Of a stretch of 64,000 nucleotides of DNA, positions 9,349 to 20,146 are shown in pieces. Position 1 is the first letter of the stretch, and every line of letters starts with the position of its first letter. The notes under the pieces are model-generated. The model had not been told where the DNA came from. It searched no databases and saw only the letters and a list, made by a program, of their open reading frames with translations. This stretch comes from Verrucomicrobiaceae bacterium E54 (GTDB taxonomy: Bacteria > Verrucomicrobiota > Verrucomicrobiia > Verrucomicrobiales > Akkermansiaceae): positions 62,001 to 126,000 of the forward strand of contig JAKZES010000005.1 of assembly GCA_022548915.1 (NCBI GenBank), in the 5' to 3' direction. The translations under genes and the position numbers were made by a program.

Positions 9349-12336
9349 TCAGCGAATCAGGCTCTCCAAATCGCCGTTCAGCCATTGCTCGCCGGGTTCC
9401 GGTTCAGCTCGGCCACTCGCGACGTCCATGGCCTTCCGCTTCTGCAGTTGAATTTTCAGCACGCGCTCTTCCACGCTGTCCCTTGCCAGGAGTCGGTAAA
9501 CGCTGACGGGTTTCGACTGTCCGATGCGGTGCGCCCGGTCGGTGGCCTGGTTCTCGACTGCCGGATTCCACCACGGGTCGAGATGCACGACCGTGTCGGC
9601 GGCCGTCAGGTTCAGCCCGTAGCCGCCGGCTTTGAGGCTGATCAGAAAGACCGCCGATCCCGGGCCGCTCTGGAACGCCTCCACCAGCTCAGTCCGGTTC
9701 CGCGTCGAGCCGTCGAGTCGCAGGATCCGGTCCGCCGGAAGCCCCCCATCCTCTTCGAGACGCCTGAGAAATCCGGCAAACTGACTGAATACCAGCGTTT
9801 TGGCGCCCGCGGCATGCCGCTCCTCAAGGAGTCGCCCGAGCCACTCGGTCTTGACCGATTCGAGCGGTTCCTCCTCCGAAACGAGCGCCGGTGACAGACA
9901 GATCTGGCGCAGCCGCAGGAGCGCGGTCAGCAAATGCATCCTCGCAGCCGCCTCCGAGTCGATGGTTTCCAGTTCCTCCAGAGCCCCGGTGGCCACTTCC
10001 TGATACAGGCGTCTGGCGGGCTCACTCAGCTCCAGCCACTCATCCACCACCAGTTTCTCGGGCAATTCCGGAGCAACCCGCTCCTTCGTTCGCCGAAGGT
10101 AGAATGGCGAAATCCGCAGTCCCAGACGTCGGCGGCTCGACGGACCGGCATCCTCGCCGTCGTAGCGCTGGGTGAAGTCCTTGCGCGCGCCGAGGTAGCC
10201 CGGGGCGACGAAGCGGAAGATCGACCACAGATCCTCGAGGCGGTTCTCGACCGGTGTGCCGCTCAGGGCCAATCGCCGGTCGGCCTGCAGCTTCGCCACC
10301 GCCCGCGAGAGCTGGCTGTCGGGATTGCGCAGCAGGCTCGCCTCGTCGCACACCGCCAGATCGTAGTGATTGGCGAGGTGAAATGCCCGGTCCCGCTGAA
10401 AGGTCCCGTAACTGGTGAGGAGCACGTCCGCCGACCCCGCCTCATCGCGCCGGTCATCCCGCCCGGCACCCATGTGCCGGTGAACCTTGAGTCCCGGTGC
10501 GAAACGCTCCAACTCGGCCTCCCAGTTGCCGATCAGCGAGGTCGGCATCAGCACCAGGGCCCGGAAGCGGTCGCGGCGCGCCTTCAAGGCGCACAGCAGC
10601 GCAATTGTCTGAATGGTTTTCCCGAGCCCCATTTCGTCCCCGAGAAGAGCCCCGGAAAGCTCGGTCACCCGCTCGACCAGCCACCTGAAACCCTCTTCCT
10701 GGTAGCCCCGCAGCTGACCCCGGAAGCCGGTGCCTTTGAGGGTCTTAAGAGTATCTTTTAATGACTTCCGATCAGGGACTTCCGTCTTTTCTTCCTGGAT
10801 CTTTGAAATAAGGAACCGCTGCGCCTTGGTGAGCGTGAAACGCTGTTCCACGCTCACCAAACCCAGATCGGCGAGCAAGGGTTCGACGATCTCGGAGAGT
10901 TCCGCCCGGACGACCACCACGGCGCCGTCCCGCGTCTTCATGGTGCGCTGTCCCTTGCGGAGAATCGCCCGGACCTTCGCGGGATCCAGCGACCGACCGT
11001 GCTGGGTCTGGAACGAGAGCTCGCAGGCGAGACTTTCGGCACTCACGAGGTCGAGCTGAGGAGTCACCACATGGAGCCTCTCCAGGACCCTCCCGAGACG
11101 TTCCCCAATGACCACCTCGGCCGATTTTTTGAGCTCCGGAAGCCCGTCGGCCAGCCACAGCGGGACGCCCTCGGGGTCCCGCAGGTGAAATCGCCCCGCG
11201 TCCTCCCTCGTCCAGCGGGCCTGCTCCAGTCTGCTGGCGGGGTCCCCTTCCCGGCGGCGCGACCGAACCAGCAGGTGACTCCCGTTGATCCGCGGCAAGC
11301 CGGCGGAGGCCAGTTCGGGGTCCGCTTGGAAGGGATCTTCACCGTAGCGGAGTTCAAGCGTCGCTTCGAGGGCGTTGAGCGAGCCTTCGATCGTGATCCG
11401 GTGCTGCGGAACCGCCTCTTCGAAGTGGAGCTTCCCCAGCCACCCGGCCATCGGGCGGGAGAACACGTCCAGCCACGCCTCGATTTCGTCGAGGAACTCC
11501 CGCTCCGGCAATTCGAGTCGGCACGCATCGCACAAGCGCCCGACCTGCTGCCGCCACGCGGGCGACGGAGTTTCCACCGGCAGGCGTCCGATCTGAATGA
11601 AATCGCCGCGAGCCACCACCCCGCCGGTGTCATCGCCGAGGGCAAAGATCCTCGGTGCCGGGGCATCGATTTCGATCTGGATGGCGCCGTCGCTGGCTTC
11701 GCTGTCGGACAAGACCAGCGGCTCCAGGGTGTCGACCGCGAACCCGACCTGACGGCCGCCCTCGGTCTGGACTCTCGGATGTCCGCCGAGTGCGCGAAGC
11801 GCTTCCACCATCGTCTCCTGCGAAACCGATACGATCCCCCCCTGCCCCGCCCCGTGCCGCACCAGGAATTGGCCGAGTCGCCCGTCGGCCGGGGTGACCG
11901 GTTCATCGACCGGTTCAACCCGCAGTTGCAGCCGTCCCGCCACGAGCATTTCGGCGCAACGTTCCGGCAGACGGATGCGCCAGGCTGCGGTCGGGACGCT
12001 TGCCTCCGGAACGACGGGCGCCTCTTCCACCATTGCCGCTTCCGATCGTTCACCCGGGGTCGTCAGCGCCAACGCCACGCCGTGCTCGCAGATTTCACCC
12101 GTCGATCGGTTGGCGGGGCACCCGCATTCGACCGTCAGGTGGCCGTCCTGCTCCTTCACCACGCACCGGAGCCGACTCTTGCCGCGCTTGAAAACTCCAC
12201 TCGCGATGGCTCCGCGCCGACGGAACGAGCCCGCCGCGCCCGCGGCGGCCAACTCCTTCCCGCGCTTGAAGGCCTGCCATCCGGCCTGCTGCCGCACCCA
12301 TGCTTCGCTCCATTCCATCCCTTTTTGTTTTGCCAC
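9349..12336 (-). CDS. SNF2-family helicase with SWIM zinc finger
   Basis: DNA-dependent ATPase/translocase of the Swi2/Snf2 superfamily (995 aa). An intact SWIM zinc motif lies at C71-x-C73 and C84-x-H86. A long middle region precedes the ATPase: Walker A/motif I in '[11 protein letters not shown]', motif II as DEAS, motif III 'LSGTPVEN'. The second RecA domain has '[10 protein letters not shown]' and the conserved 'DRAHRIGQ'. I use the GTG at 12336; an in-frame ATG at 12318 is equally plausible. It starts only about 50 bases from the divergent ParA gene, so the two promoters must overlap. The role is unknown: such proteins are tied to transcription-complex recycling, repair or defence, and no defence genes adjoin it. 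Confidence 0.92.
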   Translation of the reverse strand: MAKQKGMEWSEAWVRQQAGWQAFKRGKELAAAGAAGSFRRRGAIASGVFKRGKSRLRCVVKEQDGHLTVECGCPANRSTGEICEHGVALALTTPGERSEAAMVEEAPVVPEASVPTAAWRIRLPERCAEMLVAGRLQLRVEPVDEPVTPADGRLGQFLVRHGAGQGGIVSVSQETMVEALRALGGHPRVQTEGGRQVGFAVDTLEPLVLSDSEASDGAIQIEIDAPAPRIFALGDDTGGVVARGDFIQIGRLPVETPSPAWRQQVGRLCDACRLELPEREFLDEIEAWLDVFSRPMAGWLGKLHFEEAVPQHRITIEGSLNALEATLELRYGEDPFQADPELASAGLPRINGSHLLVRSRRREGDPASRLEQARWTREDAGRFHLRDPEGVPLWLADGLPELKKSAEVVIGERLGRVLERLHVVTPQLDLVSAESLACELSFQTQHGRSLDPAKVRAILRKGQRTMKTRDGAVVVVRAELSEIVEPLLADLGLVSVEQRFTLTKAQRFLISKIQEEKTEVPDRKSLKDTLKTLKGTGFRGQLRGYQEEGFRWLVERVTELSGALLGDEMGLGKTIQTIALLCALKARRDRFRALVLMPTSLIGNWEAELERFAPGLKVHRHMGAGRDDRRDEAGSADVLLTSYGTFQRDRAFHLANHYDLAVCDEASLLRNPDSQLSRAVAKLQADRRLALSGTPVENRLEDLWSIFRFVAPGYLGARKDFTQRYDGEDAGPSSRRRLGLRISPFYLRRTKERVAPELPEKLVVDEWLELSEPARRLYQEVATGALEELETIDSEAAARMHLLTALLRLRQICLSPALVSEEEPLESVKTEWLGRLLEERHAAGAKTLVFSQFAGFLRRLEEDGGLPADRILRLDGSTRNRTELVEAFQSGPGSAVFLISLKAGGYGLNLTAADTVVHLDPWWNPAVENQATDRAHRIGQSKPVSVYRLLARDSVEERVLKIQLQKRKAMDVASGRAEPEPGEQWLNGDLESLIR

Positions 12337-12386
12337 TTCGATCCCAGACCGGGAGACTCCTCACCCGCACCGGGCGGTTGAGCCAG

Positions 12387-13181
12387 ATGAAAGTCATCGC
12401 GATTGGAAATCAAAAAGGAGGTGTCGGCAAGACGACCACCGCGCTCAACCTCTCCGCAGCCCTCGCCCTGCTCGGTCAGCGGGTGCTGCTCGTCGATCTC
12501 GATCCGCAGGCGAATACCACCAGCGGCCTCGGGCTGGAGGTCGATGGCGACGACTCGGTGTACCCCGCCCTGCTCGGGGAGGCCGATGTGCGGGACAAGA
12601 TCCGCGACTCCGGCCGCGAGCGACTTTCCGTGATCCCGGCCCACATGGATCTCGCGGGTGTCGAGATCGAGCTCGCCCGCAGCGACGACCACCTGGTCCG
12701 GCTCCGGCAGCACCTGCAGGGACTCAAGCCCAACGACCTGTTTGAGTTCTGCATCCTCGACACGCCACCCTCGCTCGGCGTGCTCATGACCTCCGCCCTG
12801 GCGGCGGCCGACGAGATCCTGATCCCGCTCCAGTGCGAGTGGTACGGCCTCGAGGGGCTGGCCAAGATCGTCCACGTGATCGACCAGATCCGGGAAAGCG
12901 GGGCGAATCCGGACATCCTCCTCGAGGGCATCGTCATGACCATGTTCGACGGCCGGACCAATCTCGCCCGCCAGGTCGTCGAGGAGGTCGGAAACTACTT
13001 CCCTGAGCAGCTCTACAAGTCGGTGATTCCGAGGACGATCCGCATCGGCGAGGCCCCCAGCCACTCGCGGACCATCTTCGAGCACGACCCCGAGGGAACC
13101 GGCGCCCGCGCCTACATGGCGATGGCGGAAGAGTTCCTCGAGCGGCATGGGCGACCGGTCGAAGTGGCGGAAGCGGGCTGA
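12387..13181 (+). CDS. parA: ParA/Soj-type chromosome-partitioning ATPase
   Basis: 264 aa, the usual length for chromosomal ParA/Soj. The deviant Walker A 'KGGVGKTTT' is at the N-terminus, with '[13 protein letters not shown]' following and Walker B 'CILDTPPS' near residue 130. The ORF is open further upstream, but ATG 12387 begins exactly at the conserved first strand '[12 protein letters not shown]'. No parB or parS-like repeat follows; mreB is 173 bp downstream. The product could segregate the chromosome with a ParB encoded elsewhere, or position another cargo (MinD/ParA-like). Divergent from the SNF2 helicase. Confidence 0.9.
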   Translation: MKVIAIGNQKGGVGKTTTALNLSAALALLGQRVLLVDLDPQANTTSGLGLEVDGDDSVYPALLGEADVRDKIRDSGRERLSVIPAHMDLAGVEIELARSDDHLVRLRQHLQGLKPNDLFEFCILDTPPSLGVLMTSALAAADEILIPLQCEWYGLEGLAKIVHVIDQIRESGANPDILLEGIVMTMFDGRTNLARQVVEEVGNYFPEQLYKSVIPRTIRIGEAPSHSRTIFEHDPEGTGARAYMAMAEEFLERHGRPVEVAEAG

Positions 13182-13260
13182 AACCCGCTGAATCGGTCCA
13201 TCCCACCCGTCTGTCGGTGCCTTGCAGGTCGACCGAGGCTTCCAGACGAAACCCGCTGAA
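13180..13260. repeat. 13-bp direct repeat between parA and mreB
   Basis: GAAACCCGCTGAA occurs at 13180-13192 (overlapping the parA stop) and again at 13248-13260. The first copy is also half of a small hairpin, AGCGGG/CCCGCT (13172-13189). The function is unknown: a regulator site, or remnants of a local duplication. Confidence 0.4.
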
Positions 13261-13266
13261 AACCAT

Positions 13267-13286
13267 GCGGGAATGGGGATTCCCGC
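13267..13286. terminator. Perfect hairpin before the mre operon
   Basis: An 8-bp perfect stem, GCGGGAAT/ATTCCCGC, with a GGGG loop lies 86 bases after the parA stop and 69 bases before the mreB start. It is followed only by TT, so it is a weak intrinsic terminator at best. It could instead be an attenuator or mRNA-stabilising stem in the mreB leader. Confidence 0.4.
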
Positions 13287-13297
13287 TTGACCGTTGA

Positions 13298-14428
<1,131 letters not shown>

Positions 14429-14443
14429 TTTGAGGGAGCTCTG

Positions 14444-15256
14444 ATGAAGCCGCTCAACCTGCTGGCACTCCTGGTTTTCCTTGCGGGGTTGACCTGGGCG
14501 CTGACGCGCAGCGAGCGGAGCGTGCGGGAGATTCAGGCGACCTACTACCGGGCGATTTCGCCCTTCCTCACGGTCGGGTCCTCACTCGAGGCCCGGGCGC
14601 GCGCATTCCTCGACGAGGTCGAGCATTCGAAGTTGCTCGAAGCCGAAGTCGGGGCCATGCGCGATGACTACGGTCGGCTCAAGCTGATCGAGTCGCAGTT
14701 CCGAAAAGTCGAGGAGGAGAACGCCGCGTTGCGGCGGGCTCTCGATTTCCAGGAACGCACCCGTTTCGAAGTCGTGGCGGCACGCGTCACGCGTCGTCAG
14801 CCGACGACCTGGTGGCAAACGGTCGAGATCGACCGCGGCGAGGCCTCCGGCATCGCCACCGCCTACACGGTTGTCACCGACCAAGGTCTGGTCGGGAAGA
14901 TCGATCGGTTGGGAGATCAGCGCTCGACGGTGCTGCTCCTCACCGATGAAGCTTGTCAGGTTTCCGCCAAGGTCGAGGGAAGTCCCGAAGTCGGGATTCT
15001 CCAGGGCCAGCGGGAACAGTTCGGCGGGGTCCCCACGCTCCGTCTCCGTTTCCTTTCCCGCGATGCCCGACTTCGGGAAGGCATGCGGGTGTTTTCGACC
15101 GGCCGTGGTGGCCTGTTTCCCGCCGATCTCCTGCTAGGGGAAATCGATCGGCTGGAACCGGGTCCACTCGCGTCCGAAGCGCTGGTGCGCCCGTCGGTCG
15201 ACTTCCAGAATCTGGGAACGGTGTTCGTACTCACCCCCCAGAAGGAGGAATCGTGA
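14444..15256 (+). CDS. mreC: Rod-shape protein MreC
   Basis: Bitopic periplasmic scaffold of the elongasome (270 aa). An N-terminal membrane helix (about residues 4-20) is followed by a coiled-coil stretch around residues 50-105 and the beta-domain pair typical of MreC ('ARVTRRQPTTWWQTVEIDRG', 'GLVGKIDRLGDQRS'). AGGGAG lies just before the ATG. It is 15 bases after mreB, and its stop overlaps the mreD GTG by 4 bases (GTGA), so the two are translationally coupled. Confidence 0.95.
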   Translation: MKPLNLLALLVFLAGLTWALTRSERSVREIQATYYRAISPFLTVGSSLEARARAFLDEVEHSKLLEAEVGAMRDDYGRLKLIESQFRKVEEENAALRRALDFQERTRFEVVAARVTRRQPTTWWQTVEIDRGEASGIATAYTVVTDQGLVGKIDRLGDQRSTVLLLTDEACQVSAKVEGSPEVGILQGQREQFGGVPTLRLRFLSRDARLREGMRVFSTGRGGLFPADLLLGEIDRLEPGPLASEALVRPSVDFQNLGTVFVLTPQKEES

Positions 15257-15843
15257 TCCGCTATACCGCGTCGCTCATCCTCCTCGTCCTGCTGGCGGTC
15301 ATCCTCCAGCAGTTCATCCCGGCCTTCACCCCGCTGTTCGGCTCGCGGCTGATGCTGGTGGTCCTCGTCTTCCTCTGCGCCGCCAGCACCGTGTCCGCCC
15401 CGGTCATGCTGCTGCTCGCGTTCCTCTGCGGATTCCTTGCCGACGCCGAGAACGCCCTCGCCACACAGGCCGGGGATCCGGAGGTCTACACGCGCCCGGT
15501 CGAATCGCTGCGCTTCGGCTACTCGATCGCGCTGTATGCGGTGATGGGATACCTCATGCAGGGCATCCAGCCGCTCTTCCGGCAAGGCAAGTGGCAGTTT
15601 TCCGCCCTGCTTTCGGGCATCGCCGTTTTCCTTTACCTGCTGGTCGAGTACCTGCTGATCAATTTCGTCCGCGGCGGCTTTTCCTTCACCCGCTGGACCT
15701 TTCTGCGGATCGCCTTCTCATCGGGCATCACGATGCTGCTTTCACCGGTGGTCTTCTGGCTGCTCTTCCAGCTCGCGGATCGCAGCCAATACCGGATCCG
15801 CTTCGACGGGTTGAAGCGGCGCACCCGGACTCCCGCCTACTGA
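15253..15843 (+). CDS. mreD: Rod-shape protein MreD
   Basis: Integral membrane protein (196 aa) with about five or six hydrophobic helices, beginning 'MIRYTASLILLVLLAVILQQ'. Start: GTG 15253, preceded by GGAGGA at 15244-15249 and overlapping the mreC stop. Sequence conservation in this family is always low; the call rests on topology, length and its position between mreC and the PBP2 gene. A longer reading upstream in this frame lies inside mreC and is not used. Confidence 0.9.
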   Translation: MIRYTASLILLVLLAVILQQFIPAFTPLFGSRLMLVVLVFLCAASTVSAPVMLLLAFLCGFLADAENALATQAGDPEVYTRPVESLRFGYSIALYAVMGYLMQGIQPLFRQGKWQFSALLSGIAVFLYLLVEYLLINFVRGGFSFTRWTFLRIAFSSGITMLLSPVVFWLLFQLADRSQYRIRFDGLKRRTRTPAY

Positions 15844-15845
15844 TC

Positions 15846-17987
15846 ATGGAACCTCGTCACGGCCTCCGAATCATTCTCCTCACCGTTCTGGTGCTGGCAG
15901 GCTTCGGCGCCCTGCTGTCGCGACTCTACGATTTCCAGATCACCCACCGGACCCACTACCAGTCCCTGGTGCCGGGCGACCGCGAGGTCACGGTGCGGGA
16001 ACCCGGCATCCGGGGCGCGATCCTCGATCGCAACGGCGTCGAACTCGCCCGCAACCGGCGCAACTACGAGGTCTATTTCGATCTCGAGGAAATCCACCGC
16101 TCCTACGTCCGCCAGCATGAGGAGGACGCCAAGCGCTCGGTCATCGGCAGCGAATCGGGAATGCCCCGGGTCAAGCGCGAGACCGACATCGCGCGCATCG
16201 TCAATACCTGGATCATCCCCAAGCTCGTCGAACTCGGCGTGGCGCGAAACTACAGCGCGGCGGCCTTGCGCACGCACTTCGTCACGCACCGCGGACTGGT
16301 CCCCTTCTCCTACAACACCCAGCTCGACTACGACCAGTTCGCCCGGCTCGCCGAGCACAGTGTCGAGGTGCCGGGCGTCTATCTCGATGTCCGACCCCAG
16401 CGGGAGTATCCCTACGATGCCCTCGCCTCCCACATCCTCGGCTACACCCAGCCGTGGGAAAAGGGCGACATTCCCGAGGAGGCGAAGCGCCGCTTCGATC
16501 ACTACATCGGCGAGGAAAAGGGCAAGTCGGGGATCGAGGCGACCTTCGACGACCTGCTCAGCGGACCCGCCGGCAGCCGCAAGCTGGTGAAGAACGAGAA
16601 GGGCCACATCACCGGGATGATCGACTACCGCCCTCCCCAGGTCGGCGCGGACGTGACCCTCACCATCGATGCCCGTGCCCAGTTCCTCGTCTCCAACGTG
16701 CTGCGCCGGGCCGGCCGCGCCGCCGGGGTCGTCATGGACACCCGGACCGGCGAAATTCTCGCGATGGCGTCGGTGCCCGACTACGACCCGAACGATTTCA
16801 TCCCGAGCATCGATGCCGAGGTCTGGAAGGACTACACCAGCAATCCGACCTCTCCCCTCACCGACCGCTGCATCGCCGGCTTCGCCCCCGGCTCGACCTT
16901 CAAGCTCGGCACCGCGGTCGCCGGGGCCCTCAACGGCTACGCCGGTCGCAGTTACTCATGCGCCGGCTTCGTCGCCTACGGCACCTACCGCCCGCGATGC
17001 TGGCTCCGCTCGGGTCACGGCACGCTGAGCCTTTCGTCGTCGATCCAGCGATCGTGCAACCCCTACTTCTTCAAGCTCAGCAACCAGCTCGGCTCGGAGC
17101 GGATGGTCACCGCGTTGACGATGCTCGGCTTCGGCCAGCCGACCGGCATCCCCGTGCCCAACGAGAGCGGCGGAGTGTTCGCCGGATCGAAAGGATGGCG
17201 GGCGGTCAATCGCGACACCACCATCACCCCGGCGACGCTGGCCCAGCTTTCGATCGGCCAGGGCGGAACGCTGGCCACTCCCCTCCAGCTCTGCGCGATG
17301 GTCTCCACGATCGCGAACGGCGGACGCTACTACCAGCCGAGGCTCGTGAAGTCGGCGGTGCTGCCGGACGGCGCGATCCTCGTCGAGGACCGCCGGACCC
17401 TGAAGGTCGACCTGATCCAGGAAGGCATGCGCCCGGCCGACCTCGAGAAGATCCGCAAGGGCATGTGGCTGGCGGTCAATGAGGCCGGGGGCACGGCGGG
17501 CCGCGCCCGGATCCCCGATGTCGAGGTCGCCGGCAAGACCGGCACCGCGCAAACGGCCGACGACGGCAAGCGCTCGCACAACTCCTGGACCGTGGCCTTC
17601 GCGCCGTACGACGAGCCGCGCTATGCGGTCGCGGTGCTGGTGCAGAACGGCAAGTCGGGCGGCAAGGTCTGCGGGCCGCTGGTCCACCTGATCCTGCGCG
17701 GCTTGCTTGCCCGCGACGAGGGCATGCGGCTCCCCCTTTCCCCCCTGGCACCCGTCCGCGGAAACAAGGACCCGATCGAGGAAATCGAACTCCCCGAGGA
17801 CGTCCTGGCCGCCATCGATGTCTCGGATGTCGGCGAAACCGGCGACGAGGCCGCCGCACCCGTCGCCGTCCGCCCGGCTGTCGATCTTCCGGCCGAGGAG
17901 CCGGTCACCCCCGAACCCGTCATCACTCCCGAAATCGACGAGGAAGGCTCCGTGGTCCCACGGGCCATCCCGGTCGAAGAACCCTGA
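15846..17987 (+). CDS. mrdA: Penicillin-binding protein 2 (elongasome transpeptidase)
   Basis: Peptidoglycan D,D-transpeptidase partner of RodA (713 aa). One N-terminal membrane helix (residues 8-28), a dimerisation domain and a transpeptidase domain with catalytic S350 in S-T-F-K, S403-C-N and K564-T-G. A C-terminal tail of about 70 residues rich in Pro, Glu and Val ('EPVTPEPVITPEI') extends past the usual end and is probably disordered. It begins 2 bases after mreD. No rodA gene is in the window. Confidence 0.95.
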   Translation: MEPRHGLRIILLTVLVLAGFGALLSRLYDFQITHRTHYQSLVPGDREVTVREPGIRGAILDRNGVELARNRRNYEVYFDLEEIHRSYVRQHEEDAKRSVIGSESGMPRVKRETDIARIVNTWIIPKLVELGVARNYSAAALRTHFVTHRGLVPFSYNTQLDYDQFARLAEHSVEVPGVYLDVRPQREYPYDALASHILGYTQPWEKGDIPEEAKRRFDHYIGEEKGKSGIEATFDDLLSGPAGSRKLVKNEKGHITGMIDYRPPQVGADVTLTIDARAQFLVSNVLRRAGRAAGVVMDTRTGEILAMASVPDYDPNDFIPSIDAEVWKDYTSNPTSPLTDRCIAGFAPGSTFKLGTAVAGALNGYAGRSYSCAGFVAYGTYRPRCWLRSGHGTLSLSSSIQRSCNPYFFKLSNQLGSERMVTALTMLGFGQPTGIPVPNESGGVFAGSKGWRAVNRDTTITPATLAQLSIGQGGTLATPLQLCAMVSTIANGGRYYQPRLVKSAVLPDGAILVEDRRTLKVDLIQEGMRPADLEKIRKGMWLAVNEAGGTAGRARIPDVEVAGKTGTAQTADDGKRSHNSWTVAFAPYDEPRYAVAVLVQNGKSGGKVCGPLVHLILRGLLARDEGMRLPLSPLAPVRGNKDPIEEIELPEDVLAAIDVSDVGETGDEAAAPVAVRPAVDLPAEEPVTPEPVITPEIDEEGSVVPRAIPVEEP

Positions 17988-18008
17988 ACCCTCCAACGAC
18001 AACTCATC

Positions 18009-19598
18009 ATGATCAAACGAATCAAACGCATCCTTGGCATCGGCAAACCCGCACCCAAGGAAGGAACCACCATCATCATCAACAACGAGGCGCTCGAGCG
18101 CCGGGTCGCCCTGCTCGAGGACGGACTCCTCGAGGAATACACCGTCGAGCGCGAAGGCGACGACAACATCGTCGGCGGCATCTTCAAGGGCCGCGTCAAG
18201 AACATCGAGCAGGGCCTCAAGGCGATGTTCGTCGACATCGGCATGGAGAAGAACGCCTTCCTCCACTTCTGGGATGCCATCCCCGCCGCACTCGATTCCT
18301 CCCTCGAGGAAATCCAGCGGGGCAACAGGCCGAAGAAGAAACAGAAGAAGATCAGCTCGAAGGACATCCCCAGCATCTACCCGGTCGGCTCCGAGATCAT
18401 GATCCAGGTTTCCAAGGGCCCGATCGGCACCAAGGGACCACGCGTCACGACCAACATCTCGCTCGCCGGACGCTACCTGGTGCTGATGCCCTACACCGAG
18501 CAGTTCGGCATCTCGCGCAAGATCGACGACCCCCAGGAGCGCACCCGCCTGCGCAAGATCATGCAGCGGCTGTCGGTGCCGGAAGGCATGGGCATCATCA
18601 TGCGCACGGTCGCCTCCGGGACCCGCGCGCGGCATTTCGTCCGCGACCTCGCCATGCTTCTGGAACAGTGGGAGGAGGTCGAGGAGAAGCGCGACTCGAA
18701 TCCGGCGCCGGTTGCCGTGTTCCGCGAGCCCGACCTGATCGAGCGCACCGCCCGCGACTTCCTCACCGACGAGGTCGACCAGGTGATCTGCGACGATGAG
18801 CAAACCACCGAGTTCGTCCGCGAGACCGCCGGCAAGATCTCACGCCGGGCCAAGCGCCGCATCCACCACCTCCCGACCACCAAGCCGATCTTCGAGGCCC
18901 TCGACCTGCAGAAGCAGATCGACGAGGCCTTCTCGCGCCAGGTCTGGCTCAAGTGCGGCGGCTACATCGTCATCGATGAAACCGAGGCCCTCATCGCCAT
19001 CGACGTCAACACCGGCCGCAACCGCGGATCGAAGGACGTCGAGAAGATGATCGTCCAGACCAACATCGAAGCCGCCGAGGAAGTCGCCCGCCAGCTCCGC
19101 CTGCGGAACATCGGCGGCCTGGTCGTGGTCGACTTCATCGACATGCGCCACCGTCGCGACCAGCAGCAGGTTTACAAGGCGATGAAGGAACGCCTCAAGC
19201 GCGACAAAGCCAAGACGCAGATCCTCCAGATCTCCTCGATCGGCCTGATGGAGATGACCCGCCAACGGCTCAACGAGAGCCTGCTCGACACGATGTACGA
19301 GCCGTGCCCCTACTGCCAGACCCGCGGCCGGGTGAAGACCACCATGACCATGAGCGTCGAGATCCAGCGCCGCCTGACCTCGGTGATCGCCAAGATGCGC
19401 GAGAAGGGCGAGGGCGACCTGGTCGTCGTGGTCAGCCCCGACGTCCTGAACCGCTTCAAGACCCTCGACAGCAAGATCCTCGTCGAGATGGAACGCCAGC
19501 ACTCCGGCCGCCTGATTTTCCGCTCGGATCCGTCCCTTCACCGCGAGCGATTCGCCATCATCGACGCCGCCACCGAAAAGACGATCGAGTCGGCTTAG
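18009..19598 (+). CDS. rng: Ribonuclease E/G family protein
   Basis: Endoribonuclease of the RNase G/E catalytic type (529 aa): no long C-terminal degradosome scaffold, so closer to RNase G. After a basic N-terminus, an S1 RNA-binding domain ('DNIVGGIFKGRVKNI...FVDIG') is interrupted by a Lys-rich insert ('RPKKKQKKISSKD'). The DNase-I-like catalytic part has 'IAIDVNTGRNRG' and 'VVVDFIDMRHRRD', which carry the two metal-binding Asp residues. The Zn-link cysteines are in 'CPYCQTRGRVKT'. Linkage downstream of the mre genes is common in bacteria (cafA). 21 bases after mrdA. Confidence 0.94.
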   Translation: MIKRIKRILGIGKPAPKEGTTIIINNEALERRVALLEDGLLEEYTVEREGDDNIVGGIFKGRVKNIEQGLKAMFVDIGMEKNAFLHFWDAIPAALDSSLEEIQRGNRPKKKQKKISSKDIPSIYPVGSEIMIQVSKGPIGTKGPRVTTNISLAGRYLVLMPYTEQFGISRKIDDPQERTRLRKIMQRLSVPEGMGIIMRTVASGTRARHFVRDLAMLLEQWEEVEEKRDSNPAPVAVFREPDLIERTARDFLTDEVDQVICDDEQTTEFVRETAGKISRRAKRRIHHLPTTKPIFEALDLQKQIDEAFSRQVWLKCGGYIVIDETEALIAIDVNTGRNRGSKDVEKMIVQTNIEAAEEVARQLRLRNIGGLVVVDFIDMRHRRDQQQVYKAMKERLKRDKAKTQILQISSIGLMEMTRQRLNESLLDTMYEPCPYCQTRGRVKTTMTMSVEIQRRLTSVIAKMREKGEGDLVVVVSPDVLNRFKTLDSKILVEMERQHSGRLIFRSDPSLHRERFAIIDAATEKTIESA

Positions 19599-19683
19599 GC
19601 CGATCCGTTCCCGATCATTATCCTCTGCTGTTTGCCGAAATGAAGCAGTGGGGCTTGGCCGTGCTGTGCCTGGGAAAGTCCAA

Positions 19684-20073
19684 TCAAGGCGTGATCGAAT
19701 TCGGGAATCTTGCACCCCGGCGAATCCGGATCGGGCCCTTGGCGGTGGATGGGTCGACGGCTTTTCCGCCCTGGGTGATCGATACCTGGTCTTCGGAGTG
19801 GAGGAGGCGTGCGGCACGACGAGTGGGTTCCATGAGATCCCGCCATGATGCGGGATCCACGAGCCGGGCGGCTTCGCTGGGGCAGATGCTGGCAGTCCGG
19901 GGGCGCGAGCGCAGGAGCTCGAGGATCGCCTGTTTCAGCTCTGCGCTCCGGTCCTTGGCAGGTTTCTTGCGGCAGGAGGCCGAACAATACCTGACCTCAT
20001 CCCAATGATCCTTCCATTTCGAGCGCCATTCGATGGTGCGTCCGCAGCGCTGGCAGATTTTGGACTCCGGCAT
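19684..20073 (-). CDS. Zinc-ribbon (DUF2256) plus winged-helix (DUF3253) protein
   Basis: 129 aa. The first ~35 residues carry a DUF2256-type treble-clef motif, C-x2-C then 'YCSASCRKK', with the W-x-K-x-W pattern between. The rest matches the DUF3253 winged-helix pattern ('AILELLRSRP...CPSEAARLVDP...WRDLMEPTRRAARLL'). Both families are uncharacterised; nucleic-acid binding is an inference from fold. I start at the ATG 20073, right before the cysteine motif; the open frame upstream lacks conservation. 73 bases downstream of pyrC and convergent with rng. Confidence 0.85.
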   Translation of the reverse strand: MPESKICQRCGRTIEWRSKWKDHWDEVRYCSASCRKKPAKDRSAELKQAILELLRSRPRTASICPSEAARLVDPASWRDLMEPTRRAARLLHSEDQVSITQGGKAVDPSTAKGPIRIRRGARFPNSITP

Positions 20074-20146
20074 GGAACAATCCGTGGTCAGGAACCTGCG
20101 TCGAAGGGTTTGGCTTCGAGGCCTCGGCCATCTTCCCGAGAGCGTC

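Noticed and set aside
11064-12053. Arg/Ser-rich frame within the first SNF2 helicase
   Set aside because: Out-of-frame translation of a real gene; composition typical of a shadow frame.
9349-12336. SNF2 helicases as part of an antiphage island (DISARM- or RM-like)
   Set aside because: No methylase, nuclease, phospholipase-D or DUF1998-type partner is near either helicase; neighbours are housekeeping genes.
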